Shown: piece by piece, positions 1-9,313 of the stretch | How the letters are laid out: every line of letters begins with the position of its first letter | Numbering within the stretch: the first letter of the stretch is position 1 | DNA from: Paenibacillus sp. 1001270B_150601_E10 | GTDB lineage: Bacteria > Bacillota > Bacilli > Paenibacillales > Paenibacillaceae | Length of the DNA stretch: 64,000 nucleotides | Direction: 5' to 3' | Assembly (NCBI RefSeq): GCF_015558675.1 | Contig: NZ_JADMOL010000002.1 | Coordinates: 347,975-411,974, forward strand | The notes under the pieces: generated by a model | Database searches by the model: none | Seen by the model: only the letters and a program-made list of their open reading frames with translations | Told to the model about the DNA's origin: nothing | Made by a program: the position numbers and the translations under genes

Positions 1-197
1 AGTCTCATATGATTGTCAGTGATATTATCTATAATCCACTGAAGACCAAGCTTCTTCAGGATGCCGAAGCAGTGGGAGCTGTTACTCACAGCGGATTAGG
101 GATGTTTGTGTACCAAGGCGCCATAGCCTTTGAGCTCTGGACAGGGATTGAGGCACCGGTTAAAGTAATGCGCGAAGCGGTGCTTCAAGCATTATAA
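1..197 (+). CDS. aroE: Shikimate dehydrogenase, C-terminal fragment (window edge)
   Basis: This is the last 64 or so codons of shikimate dehydrogenase, the NADPH enzyme that reduces 3-dehydroshikimate to shikimate in aromatic amino acid synthesis. The frame is open from the first bases of the window and ends at TAA 195-197, so the gene starts upstream of the window. The visible residues carry the family C-terminal signature: a D-I-I-Y-N-P-x-K-T segment followed by [10 protein letters not shown], the conserved Gln that closes over the substrate. In Bacillales aroE lies directly before the yhbY/nadD run, as here. The first in-frame ATG (position 9) is internal to the protein, not the real start. 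Confidence 0.9.
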   Translation, partial: SHMIVSDIIYNPLKTKLLQDAEAVGAVTHSGLGMFVYQGAIAFELWTGIEAPVKVMREAVLQAL

Positions 198-283
198 GCG
201 AGTATGCGCCGCATACGACGCTCTATATATTCGAAAAACAATAGGAACAACAGTACGTTGGTACTTCAGGAAGGAAGAACAAG

Positions 284-574
284 ATGCTAACTGGCAAACA
301 AAAGCGTTATTTGCGTTCACTCGCACACCATATCCAACCGATTTTCCAAGTAGGAAAGGGTGGAGTGAATGACCAATTGATCCGCCATATTGAAGAAGCC
401 ATTGAGGTGCGGGAATTGATTAAAATCTCCATTTTGAACAACAATATGGATGATCGTCAAGAAGTTGCGGAGGCGCTTGCTTCTGGTTCCGGATCTGAGC
501 TTGTGCAGGTGATTGGCAAGACGATTATCCTTTATAAAGAGTCTAAGGATCATAAGGAGATCGAGCTGCCTTAA
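284..574 (+). CDS. yhbY: YhbY-type RNA-binding protein (CRM domain)
   Basis: A 96-residue single-domain CRS1-YhbY (CRM) RNA-binding protein, called YqeI in Bacillus subtilis; family members associate with pre-50S ribosomal particles. The N-terminus has the typical L-T-G-K-Q-K-R-Y-L-R-S-L-A-H start followed by a P-I-F-Q-V-G-K-G-G-V block that contains the GxxG RNA-binding loop, and the C-terminal strand ends with G-K-T-I-I-L-Y-K. An AGGAAGGAAG ribosome binding site precedes the ATG by about 9 bases. It sits between aroE and nadD, the standard Bacillales order, and the neighbouring RsfS and CvfB-like genes also act on ribosomes or RNA. Molecular details of its role are known only by family analogy. 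Confidence 0.93.
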   Translation: MLTGKQKRYLRSLAHHIQPIFQVGKGGVNDQLIRHIEEAIEVRELIKISILNNNMDDRQEVAEALASGSGSELVQVIGKTIILYKESKDHKEIELP

Positions 575-612
575 TATGCGCACCTGGATGACCAGATCAG
601 GAGGCTTATAGC

Positions 613-1221
613 ATGGGTCATGCCACGAGACGTGTTGGGATTATGGGTGGAACCTTTGATCCTATACATATCGGACATTTAATTGCAGCAGAAGCTGCAA
701 TCGAATGTGTAGGCCTTGATGAAGTGTGGTTCATGCCTGCACATGTCCCGCCTCATAAGAGTCGTCAGCCAGAGGCATCGGCCAAGCAGCGCTTGGAGAT
801 GACTGCGCTTGCTGTGAGTGGGGAGCCACGGTTCTCAGCAAGTTCATGGGAGATGGATAGAGGCGGAGTGTCTTATACTCTTCATACGGTAAAGGCATTG
901 CAAGAGGAATATCCGAATACGGAATGGTATTGGATCATCGGCGCCGATATGGTGGCCTTTTTGCCCCAATGGCATGGAATCGAAGAGCTGATCGAACGGA
1001 TCCATTTTATCGGGGTGCGCCGGCCGGGTACGCCATGGCCACTCGAGGCGCTCCCCGTTGAATGGAGAGGCCGCATTCTGGAAGCAGATATGCCAAAGCT
1101 TGATATCTCTTCGACGAATATTCGCAAGCGAGTGAAGGATCGCCGGTCGATCCGTTACTTCGTTTCGGATTCGGTTCTTCATTACATACAAAGGTGGGAG
1201 TTGTATGAACAGAAGCCGTGA
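613..1221 (+). CDS. nadD: Nicotinate-nucleotide adenylyltransferase
   Basis: NadD transfers AMP from ATP to nicotinate mononucleotide to give deamido-NAD, the shared adenylylation step of NAD synthesis. The 202-residue protein has the nucleotidyltransferase G-G-T-F-D-P-I-H-I-G-H-L block at residues 12-23, with the catalytic xxGH, and the second signature I-S-S-T-N-I-R-K-R near residue 180. The length matches the family (about 190-215). The gene lies 38 bases after yhbY, and its last 17 bases overlap the start of yqeK, so the two are almost certainly co-translated. This is the usual nadD-yqeK-rsfS order of Firmicutes. Confidence 0.96.
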   Translation: MGHATRRVGIMGGTFDPIHIGHLIAAEAAIECVGLDEVWFMPAHVPPHKSRQPEASAKQRLEMTALAVSGEPRFSASSWEMDRGGVSYTLHTVKALQEEYPNTEWYWIIGADMVAFLPQWHGIEELIERIHFIGVRRPGTPWPLEALPVEWRGRILEADMPKLDISSTNIRKRVKDRRSIRYFVSDSVLHYIQRWELYEQKP

Positions 1222-1786
1222 GGAATTGATGAAGGCTGTTCGTGAACAGATGCCTGAACATCGCTGGGCACATACAGAGGGTGTCATGCATGCCGCAGTG
1301 GCGCTCGCTAAGCGTTATGGAGCGGATCCCGTTAAAGCGGATCTTGCAGCCCTCCTCCACGACGTTGCTAAGTATTGGCGAACGGATAAGATGGAGCAGA
1401 TTATACGCGAGCAGCTGCTGCCGGCAGAGCTCCTTGAGCATGACAAGTCGTTATGGCATGCGCCCGTTGGGGCGTTTGTAGCGGAATATGAATACGGGAT
1501 CACCGATCCTGAAATCTTGGATGCGATACGTTATCATACCTCTGGCCGTGAGAACATGACCCTATTGGACCGCATCGTATGCCTGGCTGATTATATTGAG
1601 CCTGGTCGTGACTTTCCAGGCGTTGATCATATTCGTGAATTGGCTGAGCACCATTTGGATCAAGCGCTGGTGGCTGGATTTGATTCGACGATTTCATTTC
1701 TGCTTGAGAAGAAGCGCCGGATCTTCCCGTTGACCGTGATTGCCCGCAATAGCTTGCTGCTCTCCATGGAGAATAATCAAGCATAG
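1205..1786 (+). CDS. yqeK: HD-domain hydrolase YqeK (bis(5'-nucleosyl)-tetraphosphatase, symmetrical, type)
   Basis: A 193-residue HD-superfamily metal-dependent phosphohydrolase. The metal-binding histidines are visible as H-R-W-A-H-T-E-G-V near residue 19, the H-D pair in L-A-A-L-L-H-D-V-A-K-Y near residue 50, and a later H-A-P-V-G-A and Y-H-T-S-G. The YqeK family hydrolyses the alarmone Ap4A to two ADP. The ATG lies inside the end of nadD (17-base overlap in another frame), indicating translational coupling. It is followed by a 116-base gap before rsfS. Substrate assignment rests on family knowledge, not on anything specific to this sequence. Confidence 0.92.
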   Translation: MNRSREELMKAVREQMPEHRWAHTEGVMHAAVALAKRYGADPVKADLAALLHDVAKYWRTDKMEQIIREQLLPAELLEHDKSLWHAPVGAFVAEYEYGITDPEILDAIRYHTSGRENMTLLDRIVCLADYIEPGRDFPGVDHIRELAEHHLDQALVAGFDSTISFLLEKKRRIFPLTVIARNSLLLSMENNQA

Positions 1787-1902
1787 CTTGGCTGCTCCGC
1801 TTTCTTGGAACAGATGATTATTGGTGACTTATGATCAGGTTCTAAGTTTATTAAGGACAATGGATATACAAAATAGGGATAAGGATAGAATGGAGGCTTA
1901 TT

Positions 1903-2250
1903 ATGACAGTTACACCCGAACAATTGCTTGAAATGACGGTTACAGCAGCAGAAGATAAAAAAGCGATGGATGTAATCGCGTTAGACTTGAAAGGAATTTC
2001 ACTTATTGCAGACTACTTTGTGGTCTGCCACGGTAACTCCGATACACAGGTACAGGCGATCGCTACTGAGATCCGCAAAAATGCTCACCAAGCCGGTGTG
2101 GATGTTCGCGGAACCGAGGGGCTGGATTCAGCTCGCTGGGTATTGATCGACCTTGGGGATGTTGTCGCGCATGTATTTCACCGTGAAGAGCGTGAATATT
2201 ACAATATCGAGAAGCTTTGGTCAGATGCAAAGGTTGTTGAAATGGCATGA
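1903..2250 (+). CDS. rsfS: Ribosomal silencing factor RsfS
   Basis: RsfS binds ribosomal protein uL14 and blocks subunit joining when nutrients are low. The 115-residue protein matches the family length and shows its core: D-V-I-A-L-D-L-K-G-I-S-L-I-A-D-Y-F-V-V-C near residues 24-43, then G-N-S-D-T-Q-V-Q-A-I-A and W-V-L-I-D-L-G-D-V-V-A-H-V-F. An AGAATGGAGG ribosome binding site precedes the ATG. The stop codon overlaps the start of the following CvfB-like gene by four bases (ATGA), so the two are co-translated. Confidence 0.95.
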   Translation: MTVTPEQLLEMTVTAAEDKKAMDVIALDLKGISLIADYFVVCHGNSDTQVQAIATEIRKNAHQAGVDVRGTEGLDSARWVLIDLGDVVAHVFHREEREYYNIEKLWSDAKVVEMA

Positions 2251-3353
2251 CATTGACACCGGGAACCATACAGCGGCTTAGAATTGACCGCGAGGTTTCA
2301 CCGTACGGCTACTTTTTGACGAATGGGGAGCAGGATGTGCTTCTGCATTATACAGAGCTGACGCGTGAGATCAAGATTGGCGAGGACATCGACGTATTCT
2401 TGTTCTTCGATACCGAAGATCGTCTTGCGTCAACGATGAAAAAGCCTTATATTACCCTGGGCGAAGTTGCCCTGCTCGAGATTGCAGATATCCATCCTCG
2501 TTATGGCTGTTTCCTCGAGATGGGGATTGGACGCCAGCTCCTGCTGCCTAAGTCGGAGCTTCCAGAGTTTCAGGATCTGCACCCAAGGTTAGGGGAAAAG
2601 GTCTTTGTCGTGCTTAACCACGACAAAGTAGGACGTCTCGTTGCTAGGACGGCGCAAGAGAAGGATTTGGAACGCTACACGTTCCATGCCCCATCCAACT
2701 GGCTGAATACGTGGCAGGACGCCATAGTCTACCGGCCGCTTCGTATGGGAACCTTTATGATTGTGGAAGGTGGCGTGCTTGGCTTCGGGGCAATTGGCTT
2801 CTTGCACGAATCACATCGGCCTCACCTGCTTCGTCTAGGAGAACAAGTGCGGGTCCGCATTTCTCATGTGCGTGAGGACGGAAGAGTCAATGTGACGCTT
2901 GCAGAGAAGAAGGAAGTTGGCATGGATCATGATTCGAGAATGCTCCTTACCTTTATAAAAGAGCGTCCGAATGCGGCGATGCCCTATTCCGATGCTACGC
3001 CTGCGGATATCCTGAAGCAGCGTTTCTCAATCAGCAAGTCAGCCTTTAAGCGTGCGATGGGACGCCTGATGAAGGCAGGTCTTATCGAGCAGGATGGGGA
3101 CTGGACAAAGCTTACGGCGCTAGGTGCAGAATTGGAAATTGACGATGCGCTAGCAAAGCTGAATACGGTGAAGGAACAGGCTCGCAAGCCAGAAGGCAAG
3201 CGTCCGGCTCCTAATGGGAAGCCGGCTCAAGGCTCTTCACGCGGAGACCGCCCATTACTTAAAGGAGGTCGAGGCTCTCGTCCACGAGCGGAGCATTCCG
3301 GAGCTGCTTCAAGACCGTCGACTTCTTCTCCAAGAAAACCATTTAAGAAGTGA
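2247..3353 (+). CDS. cvfB: S1 RNA-binding protein, CvfB/YitL family
   Basis: A 368-residue protein of the CvfB (YitL) family, built from tandem S1-type OB folds and a C-terminal winged helix; in Staphylococcus aureus CvfB affects virulence gene expression through RNA. Recognisable blocks are V-S-P-Y-G-Y-F-L-T-N-G near residue 17, Y-G-C-F-L-E-M-G (second S1) near residue 86, G-R-V-N-V-T-L-A-E-K-K (end of the third S1) near residue 216, and a winged-helix region F-S-I-S-K-S-A-F-K-R-A-M-G-R-L. The last 55 residues are a Lys/Arg/Pro/Ser-rich tail that looks disordered and could add nonspecific RNA contacts; this makes the protein longer than the roughly 280-300 residues common in the family. It overlaps rsfS by four bases. 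Confidence 0.87.
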   Translation: MTLTPGTIQRLRIDREVSPYGYFLTNGEQDVLLHYTELTREIKIGEDIDVFLFFDTEDRLASTMKKPYITLGEVALLEIADIHPRYGCFLEMGIGRQLLLPKSELPEFQDLHPRLGEKVFVVLNHDKVGRLVARTAQEKDLERYTFHAPSNWLNTWQDAIVYRPLRMGTFMIVEGGVLGFGAIGFLHESHRPHLLRLGEQVRVRISHVREDGRVNVTLAEKKEVGMDHDSRMLLTFIKERPNAAMPYSDATPADILKQRFSISKSAFKRAMGRLMKAGLIEQDGDWTKLTALGAELEIDDALAKLNTVKEQARKPEGKRPAPNGKPAQGSSRGDRPLLKGGRGSRPRAEHSGAASRPSTSSPRKPFKK

Positions 3354-3572
3354 ATGAGCAGCGACCATCTGAATCATCATTCGGAGGGTGGTGCTGATCA
3401 CATGAATAGAGAGGGCAGAGTGATTCTAAAGCAGATAAGACTGGCTCACTTTCGGTCCTTCGTTGACAAGATTGATTTGCTCAATCTAGGATGCGAAACC
3501 GAGGTGACGCCATCGGATTCTGTTCGTTCTTTAGAATTGTTCTGCCCTCATCCCGTGGTATGGAAGCGCTAA
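3354..3572 (+). CDS. Uncertain small ORF between cvfB and yqeM
   Basis: A 72-codon open frame begins at the base after the cvfB stop codon. An internal ATG at 3402 has a GGAGGG about 14 bases upstream, which is a poor distance. One stretch, I-L-K-Q-I-R-L-A-H-F-R-S-F, resembles the first beta-strand of RecF/AAA-type ATPases, but the frame ends soon after with no Walker motif. It may be a remnant, a small Paenibacillus-specific gene, or chance. I do not assign a function. Confidence 0.25.
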   Translation: MSSDHLNHHSEGGADHMNREGRVILKQIRLAHFRSFVDKIDLLNLGCETEVTPSDSVRSLELFCPHPVVWKR

Positions 3573-3608
3573 GGGGTAGGAATGTGACGATAGATGGGAG
3601 GGAAAAGG

Positions 3609-4373
3609 ATGGAAGCATATGGCCGATTTGCACTGGTCTATGACAGGTTGATGGAGGACATGCCTTATGCTGAATGGCTGGCATTTACGGAGCAGGCCTG
3701 GAAGCATTATGGTCTTAAGCCGAGGTCCGTTGTTGACCTTGGCTGTGGAACAGGGAGTCTAACCATCCCTTTAGCAAAGCAAGGCTATAGCATGATTGGA
3801 CTGGATCTCTCAGACGCTATGCTTGCTATGGGCCGGGAGAAGGAGAACGAGGCGGGTAGACTCGCCGGCAGCATCCAGTGGGTGCATCAGGATATGCGCG
3901 CATGGGAGGTTCCTGAGCCTGTCGATGCGGTAATCTCCTATTGTGATTGCTTGAACTATTTGACGGAAAAAGAAGACGTTCACGCGATGCTTCAGCAAAC
4001 CGCTAAACAGCTTCGACCTGGCGGTCTCCTGCTTATGGATATGCACCATGTTCGCCAGTTTGAAGCGTATGCAGAAGAACAGCCCTTTACCTTGGATGAA
4101 GGGGATGTGGCTTATATTTGGTACAGTGAATATGATGAGGATCGCCAAGAGATCGAGCATCAGTTGACGATCTTTGCCCGAGATGAAGCGACTAATCAAT
4201 ACGAGCGGATTGATGAAAGCCATGTTCAGCGCGCCTATGATCCTGATTGGATCGAACAGGAGCTTCGACTTGCTGGCTTTGCCCAAGTGGATTGGTACGG
4301 GGACTTCCAATTGGAGGAGCCTACGCAAGAGACGAGACGTTTATTCGTCGCAGCCAAAAAGGCGGAGAACTAA
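3609..4373 (+). CDS. yqeM: Class I SAM-dependent methyltransferase, YqeM type
   Basis: A 254-residue Rossmann-fold methyltransferase. Motif I is V-V-D-L-G-C-G-T-G-S-L near residue 42, followed by the acidic end of strand 2 (M-I-G-L-D-L-S) and motif IV-like V-D-A-V-I-S-Y-C-D-C-L-N-Y-L near residue 105. The substrate is not known for this family; the B. subtilis homologue YqeM sits in the same operon position after rsfS. I chose the ATG at 3609 because GGGAGGG lies 6 bases before it; the in-frame ATG at 3594 lacks a site. The gene is followed by the promoter and T-box of leuS. Confidence 0.85.
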   Translation: MEAYGRFALVYDRLMEDMPYAEWLAFTEQAWKHYGLKPRSVVDLGCGTGSLTIPLAKQGYSMIGLDLSDAMLAMGREKENEAGRLAGSIQWVHQDMRAWEVPEPVDAVISYCDCLNYLTEKEDVHAMLQQTAKQLRPGGLLLMDMHHVRQFEAYAEEQPFTLDEGDVAYIWYSEYDEDRQEIEHQLTIFARDEATNQYERIDESHVQRAYDPDWIEQELRLAGFAQVDWYGDFQLEEPTQETRRLFVAAKKAEN

Positions 4374-4422
4374 GCCTTTATGCCATCATCAAGTCGGAAT
4401 GACGAAGCCTATTCGGCATACA

Positions 4423-4451
4423 TTGACATTAGTCCTTTTTTTTCTTATGAT
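4423..4451 (+). promoter_or_regulatory. Sigma-A promoter of the leuS T-box transcript
   Basis: A consensus -35 TTGACA (4423-4428) and -10 TATGAT (4446-4451) are separated by exactly 17 bases, placing the transcript start near 4458, just upstream of the T-box stem I. Confidence 0.75.
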
Positions 4452-4457
4452 GGATGT

Positions 4458-4755
4458 AATTCTTTTATGAAGGCCTATAACGAATTGGACTAAGACTGGG
4501 ACTAGTAGCTGTGTCTAGTGACAATCAGAGAGTCGGCGGTTGGTGCAAGCCGATAGTCAAGGACAAGTGAACTCACCTAGGAGTCGCATCATTGAACAGA
4601 ATCCTCGGGATTCTACTAGACGATGCCGTGAAGCTCGCGTTAAGAGCTTTAAGGGAGCGCATGGCAGAGCATGCATTGCGCTAACTAGGGTGGTACCGCG
4701 GGAACGTAAAGTCTCTCGTCCCTAGCGAATTCGCTAGGGATGGGAGGCTTTTTTT
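4458..4755 (+). promoter_or_regulatory. Leucine T-box riboswitch (leuS leader)
   Basis: This is a tRNA-sensing T-box leader. The distal part of stem I is recognisable (AGAGAGTCGGCGG and the GGTGCAAGCCG loop region around 4529-4551). The specifier region reads GAACTCACC near 4568-4576, giving CTC, a leucine codon, as expected for leuS. The T-box proper, AGGGTGGTACCGCGGG, is at 4687-4702. It competes with a terminator made by a perfect 22-base palindrome at 4719-4740, extended by outer pairs and followed by a T7 run at 4749-4755. Uncharged tRNA-Leu would favour the antiterminator and leuS transcription. Confidence 0.95.
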
Positions 4756-4861
4756 GACCATAAATTCTCATCATGACAGTAAGCACGAGAGCCGTATAGG
4801 CACCTTAGCTTCCGATGATGGAGAGCGGTTAACAACAAAAGAGAAGGGGGCTCTGTACGAG

Positions 4862-7306
4862 ATGACTACAGAAGAAAAACAGCCATCCGGCTACCAGCCG
4901 CTAAAGATTGAGCCAAAATGGCAGCAGTATTGGGATGAAAATAAAACATTTGCAACGCTTGAGGATAATGACAAGCCGAAGTTCTACGCCTTGGATATGT
5001 TCCCATATCCATCTGGAGCGGGACTTCACGTTGGTCACCCAGAAGGCTATACGGCAACGGATATCCTTTCTCGCTATAAGCGCATGAAGGGCTACAATGT
5101 CCTTCATCCGATGGGATGGGACGCATTCGGTTTGCCTGCAGAGCAATATGCGCTTGATACGGGTAAGCATCCCCGTGAGTTTACGAAGCGCAATATTGAT
5201 AATTTCCGTCGCCAAATTAAGTCGCTTGGCTTCTCTTACGATTGGGATCGTGAGATCAGCACGACAGATCCAGACTACTACAAGTGGACGCAGTGGATCT
5301 TTATCCAGCTCTACAATAGAGGCCTTGCCTATGTCGATGAGATTCCAGTCAACTGGTGTGAAGAGCTTGGAACTGTACTTGCCAATGAAGAGGTTATCGA
5401 TGGCAAGTCCGAGCGTGGCGGATTCCCAGTCGTTCGTAAGCCGATGCGCCAATGGGTGCTGAAGATTACGGCATACGCTGAACGTCTGCTAGAAGACCTG
5501 GAAGAACTGGATTGGCCAGAAAGCATCAAGGATATGCAGCGCCACTGGATCGGCAAGTCTACAGGTGCTGAAGTTCGCTTCAAGATTGATGGTGTCGATG
5601 CTGAAGAGCTCGTCGTATTCACAACGCGTCCAGATACGCTGTTTGGTGCAACGTACTGTGTGCTTGCGCCTGAGCATGATCTGGTTGAAAAGATTACAAC
5701 GGAGGCTCAGAAGGCTGCGATTAAGGATTATCAAGATCAAGCTGCCAGAAAGTCTGACCTGGAGCGTACAGATCTTGCAAAAGACAAGACAGGTGTGTTC
5801 ACAGGTGCTTATGCCATTAACCCTGTGAATGGCGAGAAGCTTCCAATCTGGATTGCGGATTATGTGCTTGCAGGTTACGGCACAGGCGCCATTATGGCGG
5901 TTCCAGGCCATGACGAGCGCGACTGGGAGTTTGCTAAGCAATTTGGTCTTCCGATCGTTGAAGTTGTGGAAGGCGGCAACGTGGAAGAAGAAGCTTATAC
6001 AGGCAACGGCAAACATGTGAATTCCGGCTTCTTGGATGGCCTTGATAAGGAAGAAGCGATCAGCCGCATGGTTGAATGGCTTGCTGAAAAGGGCGTAGGC
6101 GAAGCGAAGATTACTTATCGTCTTCGCGATTGGCTGTTCAGCCGTCAACGCTACTGGGGAGAGCCAATTCCGATCATCCATTTGGAAGACGGCACCATGA
6201 AGACGATTCCTGAATCCGAGCTTCCGCTCGTGCTGCCGGAAGTCGATCATATTCGTCCATCCGGCACAGGTGAATCTCCACTTGCGAACGTTGAGGATTG
6301 GGTGAACACGATCGATCCTGAGACGGGCATGAAGGCGCGTCGCGAGACAAACACGATGCCTCAGTGGGCAGGCAGCTGCTGGTACTATCTGCGTTACATC
6401 GATCCGAAGAATAATGAGCAGATCTGCTCGCCAGAGCTTCAAGCGAAGTGGCTTCCGGTTGACCTTTACATCGGCGGCGTCGAGCATGCGGTTCTTCACT
6501 TGCTCTATGCGCGCTTCTGGCACAAAGTTCTGTACGATATCGGTGTGGTAAATACAAAAGAGCCTTTCCAGAAGCTTGTCAACCAAGGCATGATCTTGGG
6601 TACGAACAATGAGAAGATGTCCAAATCCCGTGGCAATGTCATCAACCCGGATGATATCGTTTATGAATACGGTGCAGATACGCTTCGTTTGTATGAAATG
6701 TTTATGGGGCCTCTTGAAGCTACAAAGCCTTGGAATACGAACGGCGTAGAAGGCATGCATCGCTTCTTGAGCCGGATCTGGCGCTTGTTTGTTAATGAAG
6801 AGAATGAATTGAATCCGAAGATTGTCGACAACGGCGGTACAGATGAATTCATTCGTACATGGCATAAGACCGTGAAGAAGGTTACAGAGGACACAGATGC
6901 TCTTCGCTTCAATACGGCAATCAGCCAACTGATGATCTTCATTAACGATGCTAACAAGCAGGATATCCTTCCTCGCGCAGCAATGGAGAGCTTCGTGCAA
7001 ATGCTTGCTCCATATGCACCGCATATTGCAGAGGAACTGTGGGAGAAGCTTGGCCATAACGGCTCGATCACATATGTATCCTGGCCGACTTATGATGAGC
7101 GCCTCACGGTTGATGCAGAAGTGCAGATCGTTGTTCAAGTGAACGGCAAGATCGTTGACCGTGTTATGGTTGCACCGGATGCAGAAGAAGCTGCAATGCA
7201 AGAAACAGCAATGAACTCTGCTAACGTTCAAGCCGCAATCGCGGGCAAGACCGTTCGCAAAGTCATCACTGTCAAAGGTCGTCTTGTTAATATTGTGGTC
7301 GGTTAA
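4862..7306 (+). CDS. leuS: Leucyl-tRNA synthetase
   Basis: Class I leucyl-tRNA synthetase, which charges tRNA-Leu and edits mischarged products. With the ATG at 4862 the protein is 814 residues, close to the 804 of B. subtilis LeuS. The HIGH motif appears as H-V-G-H at residues 56-59, the KMSKS loop at 585-589, and the CP1 editing domain with [13 protein letters not shown] and the G-H-D-E-R-D loop lies between them. The in-frame TTG at 4754 sits in the T-run of the leader terminator and would add 36 unusual residues; I prefer 4862, which has AGAAGGGGG upstream. The 3' end overlaps the convergent comER by 20 bases. Confidence 0.96.
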   Translation: MTTEEKQPSGYQPLKIEPKWQQYWDENKTFATLEDNDKPKFYALDMFPYPSGAGLHVGHPEGYTATDILSRYKRMKGYNVLHPMGWDAFGLPAEQYALDTGKHPREFTKRNIDNFRRQIKSLGFSYDWDREISTTDPDYYKWTQWIFIQLYNRGLAYVDEIPVNWCEELGTVLANEEVIDGKSERGGFPVVRKPMRQWVLKITAYAERLLEDLEELDWPESIKDMQRHWIGKSTGAEVRFKIDGVDAEELVVFTTRPDTLFGATYCVLAPEHDLVEKITTEAQKAAIKDYQDQAARKSDLERTDLAKDKTGVFTGAYAINPVNGEKLPIWIADYVLAGYGTGAIMAVPGHDERDWEFAKQFGLPIVEVVEGGNVEEEAYTGNGKHVNSGFLDGLDKEEAISRMVEWLAEKGVGEAKITYRLRDWLFSRQRYWGEPIPIIHLEDGTMKTIPESELPLVLPEVDHIRPSGTGESPLANVEDWVNTIDPETGMKARRETNTMPQWAGSCWYYLRYIDPKNNEQICSPELQAKWLPVDLYIGGVEHAVLHLLYARFWHKVLYDIGVVNTKEPFQKLVNQGMILGTNNEKMSKSRGNVINPDDIVYEYGADTLRLYEMFMGPLEATKPWNTNGVEGMHRFLSRIWRLFVNEENELNPKIVDNGGTDEFIRTWHKTVKKVTEDTDALRFNTAISQLMIFINDANKQDILPRAAMESFVQMLAPYAPHIAEELWEKLGHNGSITYVSWPTYDERLTVDAEVQIVVQVNGKIVDRVMVAPDAEEAAMQETAMNSANVQAAIAGKTVRKVITVKGRLVNIVVG

Positions 7307-8132
7307 CTTCCTGACCGTAAAAAATCGTATTTACCTTTTCCAAATCTTCTTCATATTTGGCATGGGTAACTTGAATAAGCTGGTGGAATACTCCCTCCAG
7401 CTTGTTCTGCAGCAAGCGAAGCGCCTCGGCGGTAATGCCGCCGGGGACGGCTACGCGCTGTTGCAGCTGCTCAGGCGTAAAGCCTCCTTCGGTAAGGAGC
7501 TTTCCCGTTCCAAGAAGCATCTCACAGGCTAGGCGCGTTGCTTCTGTTCGATCCAAGCCTGTTACTTCGACTGCGGAATCCACCCAATTTTGCAGGAAAA
7601 ACGCGAGGAACGCAGGACCACAGCTGCATAAATCACTCGTAATGCGCGTGTATTCCTCCGATATTTGAATCGGTCTACTGATCGACATCATCAGCTGCTC
7701 GAGCAGCAATCGATCCTCTGTTAGTATACGGGAGCCGTACATTCCAATGGACGCCCCACTCCACACATAGTTCGTAATGCTAGGAATAATCTTAGCAATC
7801 TTACATTCCAGCTGACTTTCCAAATGCTCAATGAGTACTGGACTTGTGATCGACACGAGAATAAGATCCTTGCGTTCACATGCTGCAATCTCATCGACAA
7901 CCTTCTTGTATTCCAACGGCTTAATGCACAAAAATACAATATGGCAATTCTCAATCACTTCAGCGATCGAAGAGGCTATTTGCATGCCCTCATATCGAAC
8001 GGCTAGAAGCTGCGCCTTTTGCGGAGTGCGATTTATAGCCATGATCTGCTTAGCCTCAAGCGCACCTGATTGGATCAGGGCTTCGATAAGTATCGTTCCC
8101 ATGCTACCTGTTCCAATGAATCCGACCTTCAC
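7287..8132 (-). CDS. comER: ComER, pyrroline-5-carboxylate reductase-like late competence protein
   Basis: A 281-residue protein of the ProC fold. The N-terminal dinucleotide-binding signature is G-F-I-G-T-G-S-M-G at residues 4-12, and the C-terminal dimerisation region contains [11 protein letters not shown] and [12 protein letters not shown], typical of pyrroline-5-carboxylate reductases. In B. subtilis comER is transcribed divergently from comEA, the same arrangement seen here, and is not needed for DNA uptake; its true reaction is unclear. The start is GTG with AAGGAGGG upstream. Its last 20 bases lie inside the end of leuS on the other strand, with no terminator between them. Confidence 0.88.
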   Translation of the reverse strand: MKVGFIGTGSMGTILIEALIQSGALEAKQIMAINRTPQKAQLLAVRYEGMQIASSIAEVIENCHIVFLCIKPLEYKKVVDEIAACERKDLILVSITSPVLIEHLESQLECKIAKIIPSITNYVWSGASIGMYGSRILTEDRLLLEQLMMSISRPIQISEEYTRITSDLCSCGPAFLAFFLQNWVDSAVEVTGLDRTEATRLACEMLLGTGKLLTEGGFTPEQLQQRVAVPGGITAEALRLLQNKLEGVFHQLIQVTHAKYEEDLEKVNTIFYGQEVNRPQY

Positions 8133-8441
8133 GGGGGTATCCCTCCTTAACAGAATTGTCCGCCCATGGATACAAGTGCTTGAGCTGCAGCAGCCCTATA
8201 ATGGCAAGGTGGCGAACGCTAATATTCCATGATAGCACCACTATATGTCGACATGGTTGGCCAATATTCCAGCTAACCTTTGTGCATGCGAGATTATTAG
8301 GTCGGCAGTCTTCTCCAAGATTTGAATGGTTGGGAGTGTGCACGCAACAAGATGGCTGTATCTCTTTCTTCGTGATTAAACACAAGAGGTTAACTTGACA
8401 TAGGAAAGCTCAGCTGAGAGGTACAATGAGGAGAGATACGG
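8133..8441. other. Divergent comER-comEA intergenic region
   Basis: This 309-base stretch separates the divergent starts of comER and comEA. I see no convincing gene in it. A TTGACA at 8395-8400 and TACAAT at 8422-8427 lie before comEA but are 21 bases apart, too far for a normal sigma-A promoter. No clear ComK box pair (AAAA-N5-TTTT) was recognised by eye. Confidence 0.5.
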
Positions 8442-9119
8442 ATGAAACGAGGAATACATAAACAGAATCCATCTGCGATGAAATGGCTGGTTATCTTATG
8501 CAGTGGTGCGGGGCTGCTATGCTTTGCTTTCATGTGGCTGCTTCCCCAGTTCAACGAGAAGGAGGCTGGCTGGCAGCCTCTGAATGATCTGGTAGAAGAA
8601 CGGCTATGGGAGGAGTCCAGCAAACAGGGGGTAACATCGGAACCTGTAAAGGACCAGAAAGATGTGGGATCAGAGATGGGGAAGACACCTCAAAACGATG
8701 AAGGTACAGCCCAGGAAACAGAGAAGGCTGGCACCCCGAATCTGGCACAGGGAGCATCTTCGTCAGAGGGTCAAGTTGAAGGGCAGTACAAGTCTTCCAT
8801 TCAAGGAGGCGCATCTTCATTAAAGAATGACGCATCCTCTGTAGGAACTGTCCAGCAGAAGAGCCAGGATCCACCGGCATCAGAACCCTTGTCATCATCT
8901 TCTGTTCAAAAAGCCCCTGAGGGAAGTGTTGCGATAAACACAGCGGGAGAGGATGAATTGACCACCTTGCCAGGTATTGGTCCGGCAAAGGCCAAGGCCA
9001 TCATTTCTTATCGCAAGCAGCATGGCCCGTTTCGTTTTCCAGAGGATGTATTAGAGGTGAAGGGAATCGGCCCCAAGATGCTAGCTAAGATCAAGGATAG
9101 ACTGTACTTTGGTGAATAA
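8442..9119 (+). CDS. comEA: ComEA, DNA receptor of the competence machinery
   Basis: ComEA is a membrane-anchored, outward-facing protein that binds incoming double-stranded DNA and hands it to ComEC. The 225-residue product has a Lys-rich start, one membrane anchor at about residues 12-30, a long Ser/Gln/Glu/Pro-rich linker (about residues 45-160), and a C-terminal helix-hairpin-helix DNA-binding domain. That domain shows I-N-T-A-G-E-D-E-L-T-T-L-P-G-I-G and V-K-G-I-G-P-K-M, the two G-I-G hairpins. The lone SLBB-like domain of some ComEAs is replaced here by the low-complexity linker. GAGGAGAG precedes the ATG. Confidence 0.93.
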   Translation: MKRGIHKQNPSAMKWLVILCSGAGLLCFAFMWLLPQFNEKEAGWQPLNDLVEERLWEESSKQGVTSEPVKDQKDVGSEMGKTPQNDEGTAQETEKAGTPNLAQGASSSEGQVEGQYKSSIQGGASSLKNDASSVGTVQQKSQDPPASEPLSSSSVQKAPEGSVAINTAGEDELTTLPGIGPAKAKAIISYRKQHGPFRFPEDVLEVKGIGPKMLAKIKDRLYFGE

Positions 9120-9313
9120 CAGACGCACACTTGAACGTACAAGTTCAGGTGGTCAGATACATTGTCTGAACGAAAGGGAGAACGTTCTGTATCCTTAGCT
9201 GTTGCAGAAATCGATATAAGATGATTACAATAGAAGCATAATGACGGATCGTACTGATATCCATTATCCATGCAGTACCAACTGATTTTATCAATGACAG
9301 GAGTATCGGACAT

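Noticed and set aside
5489-7231. 580-codon open frame on the minus strand inside leuS
   Set aside because: It lies opposite a highly conserved gene, has no family similarity or ribosome binding site, and the frame is a shadow of leuS codon use.
8395-8427. TTGACA and TACAAT before comEA as a sigma-A promoter
   Set aside because: The boxes are 21 bases apart, outside the 16-19 range.
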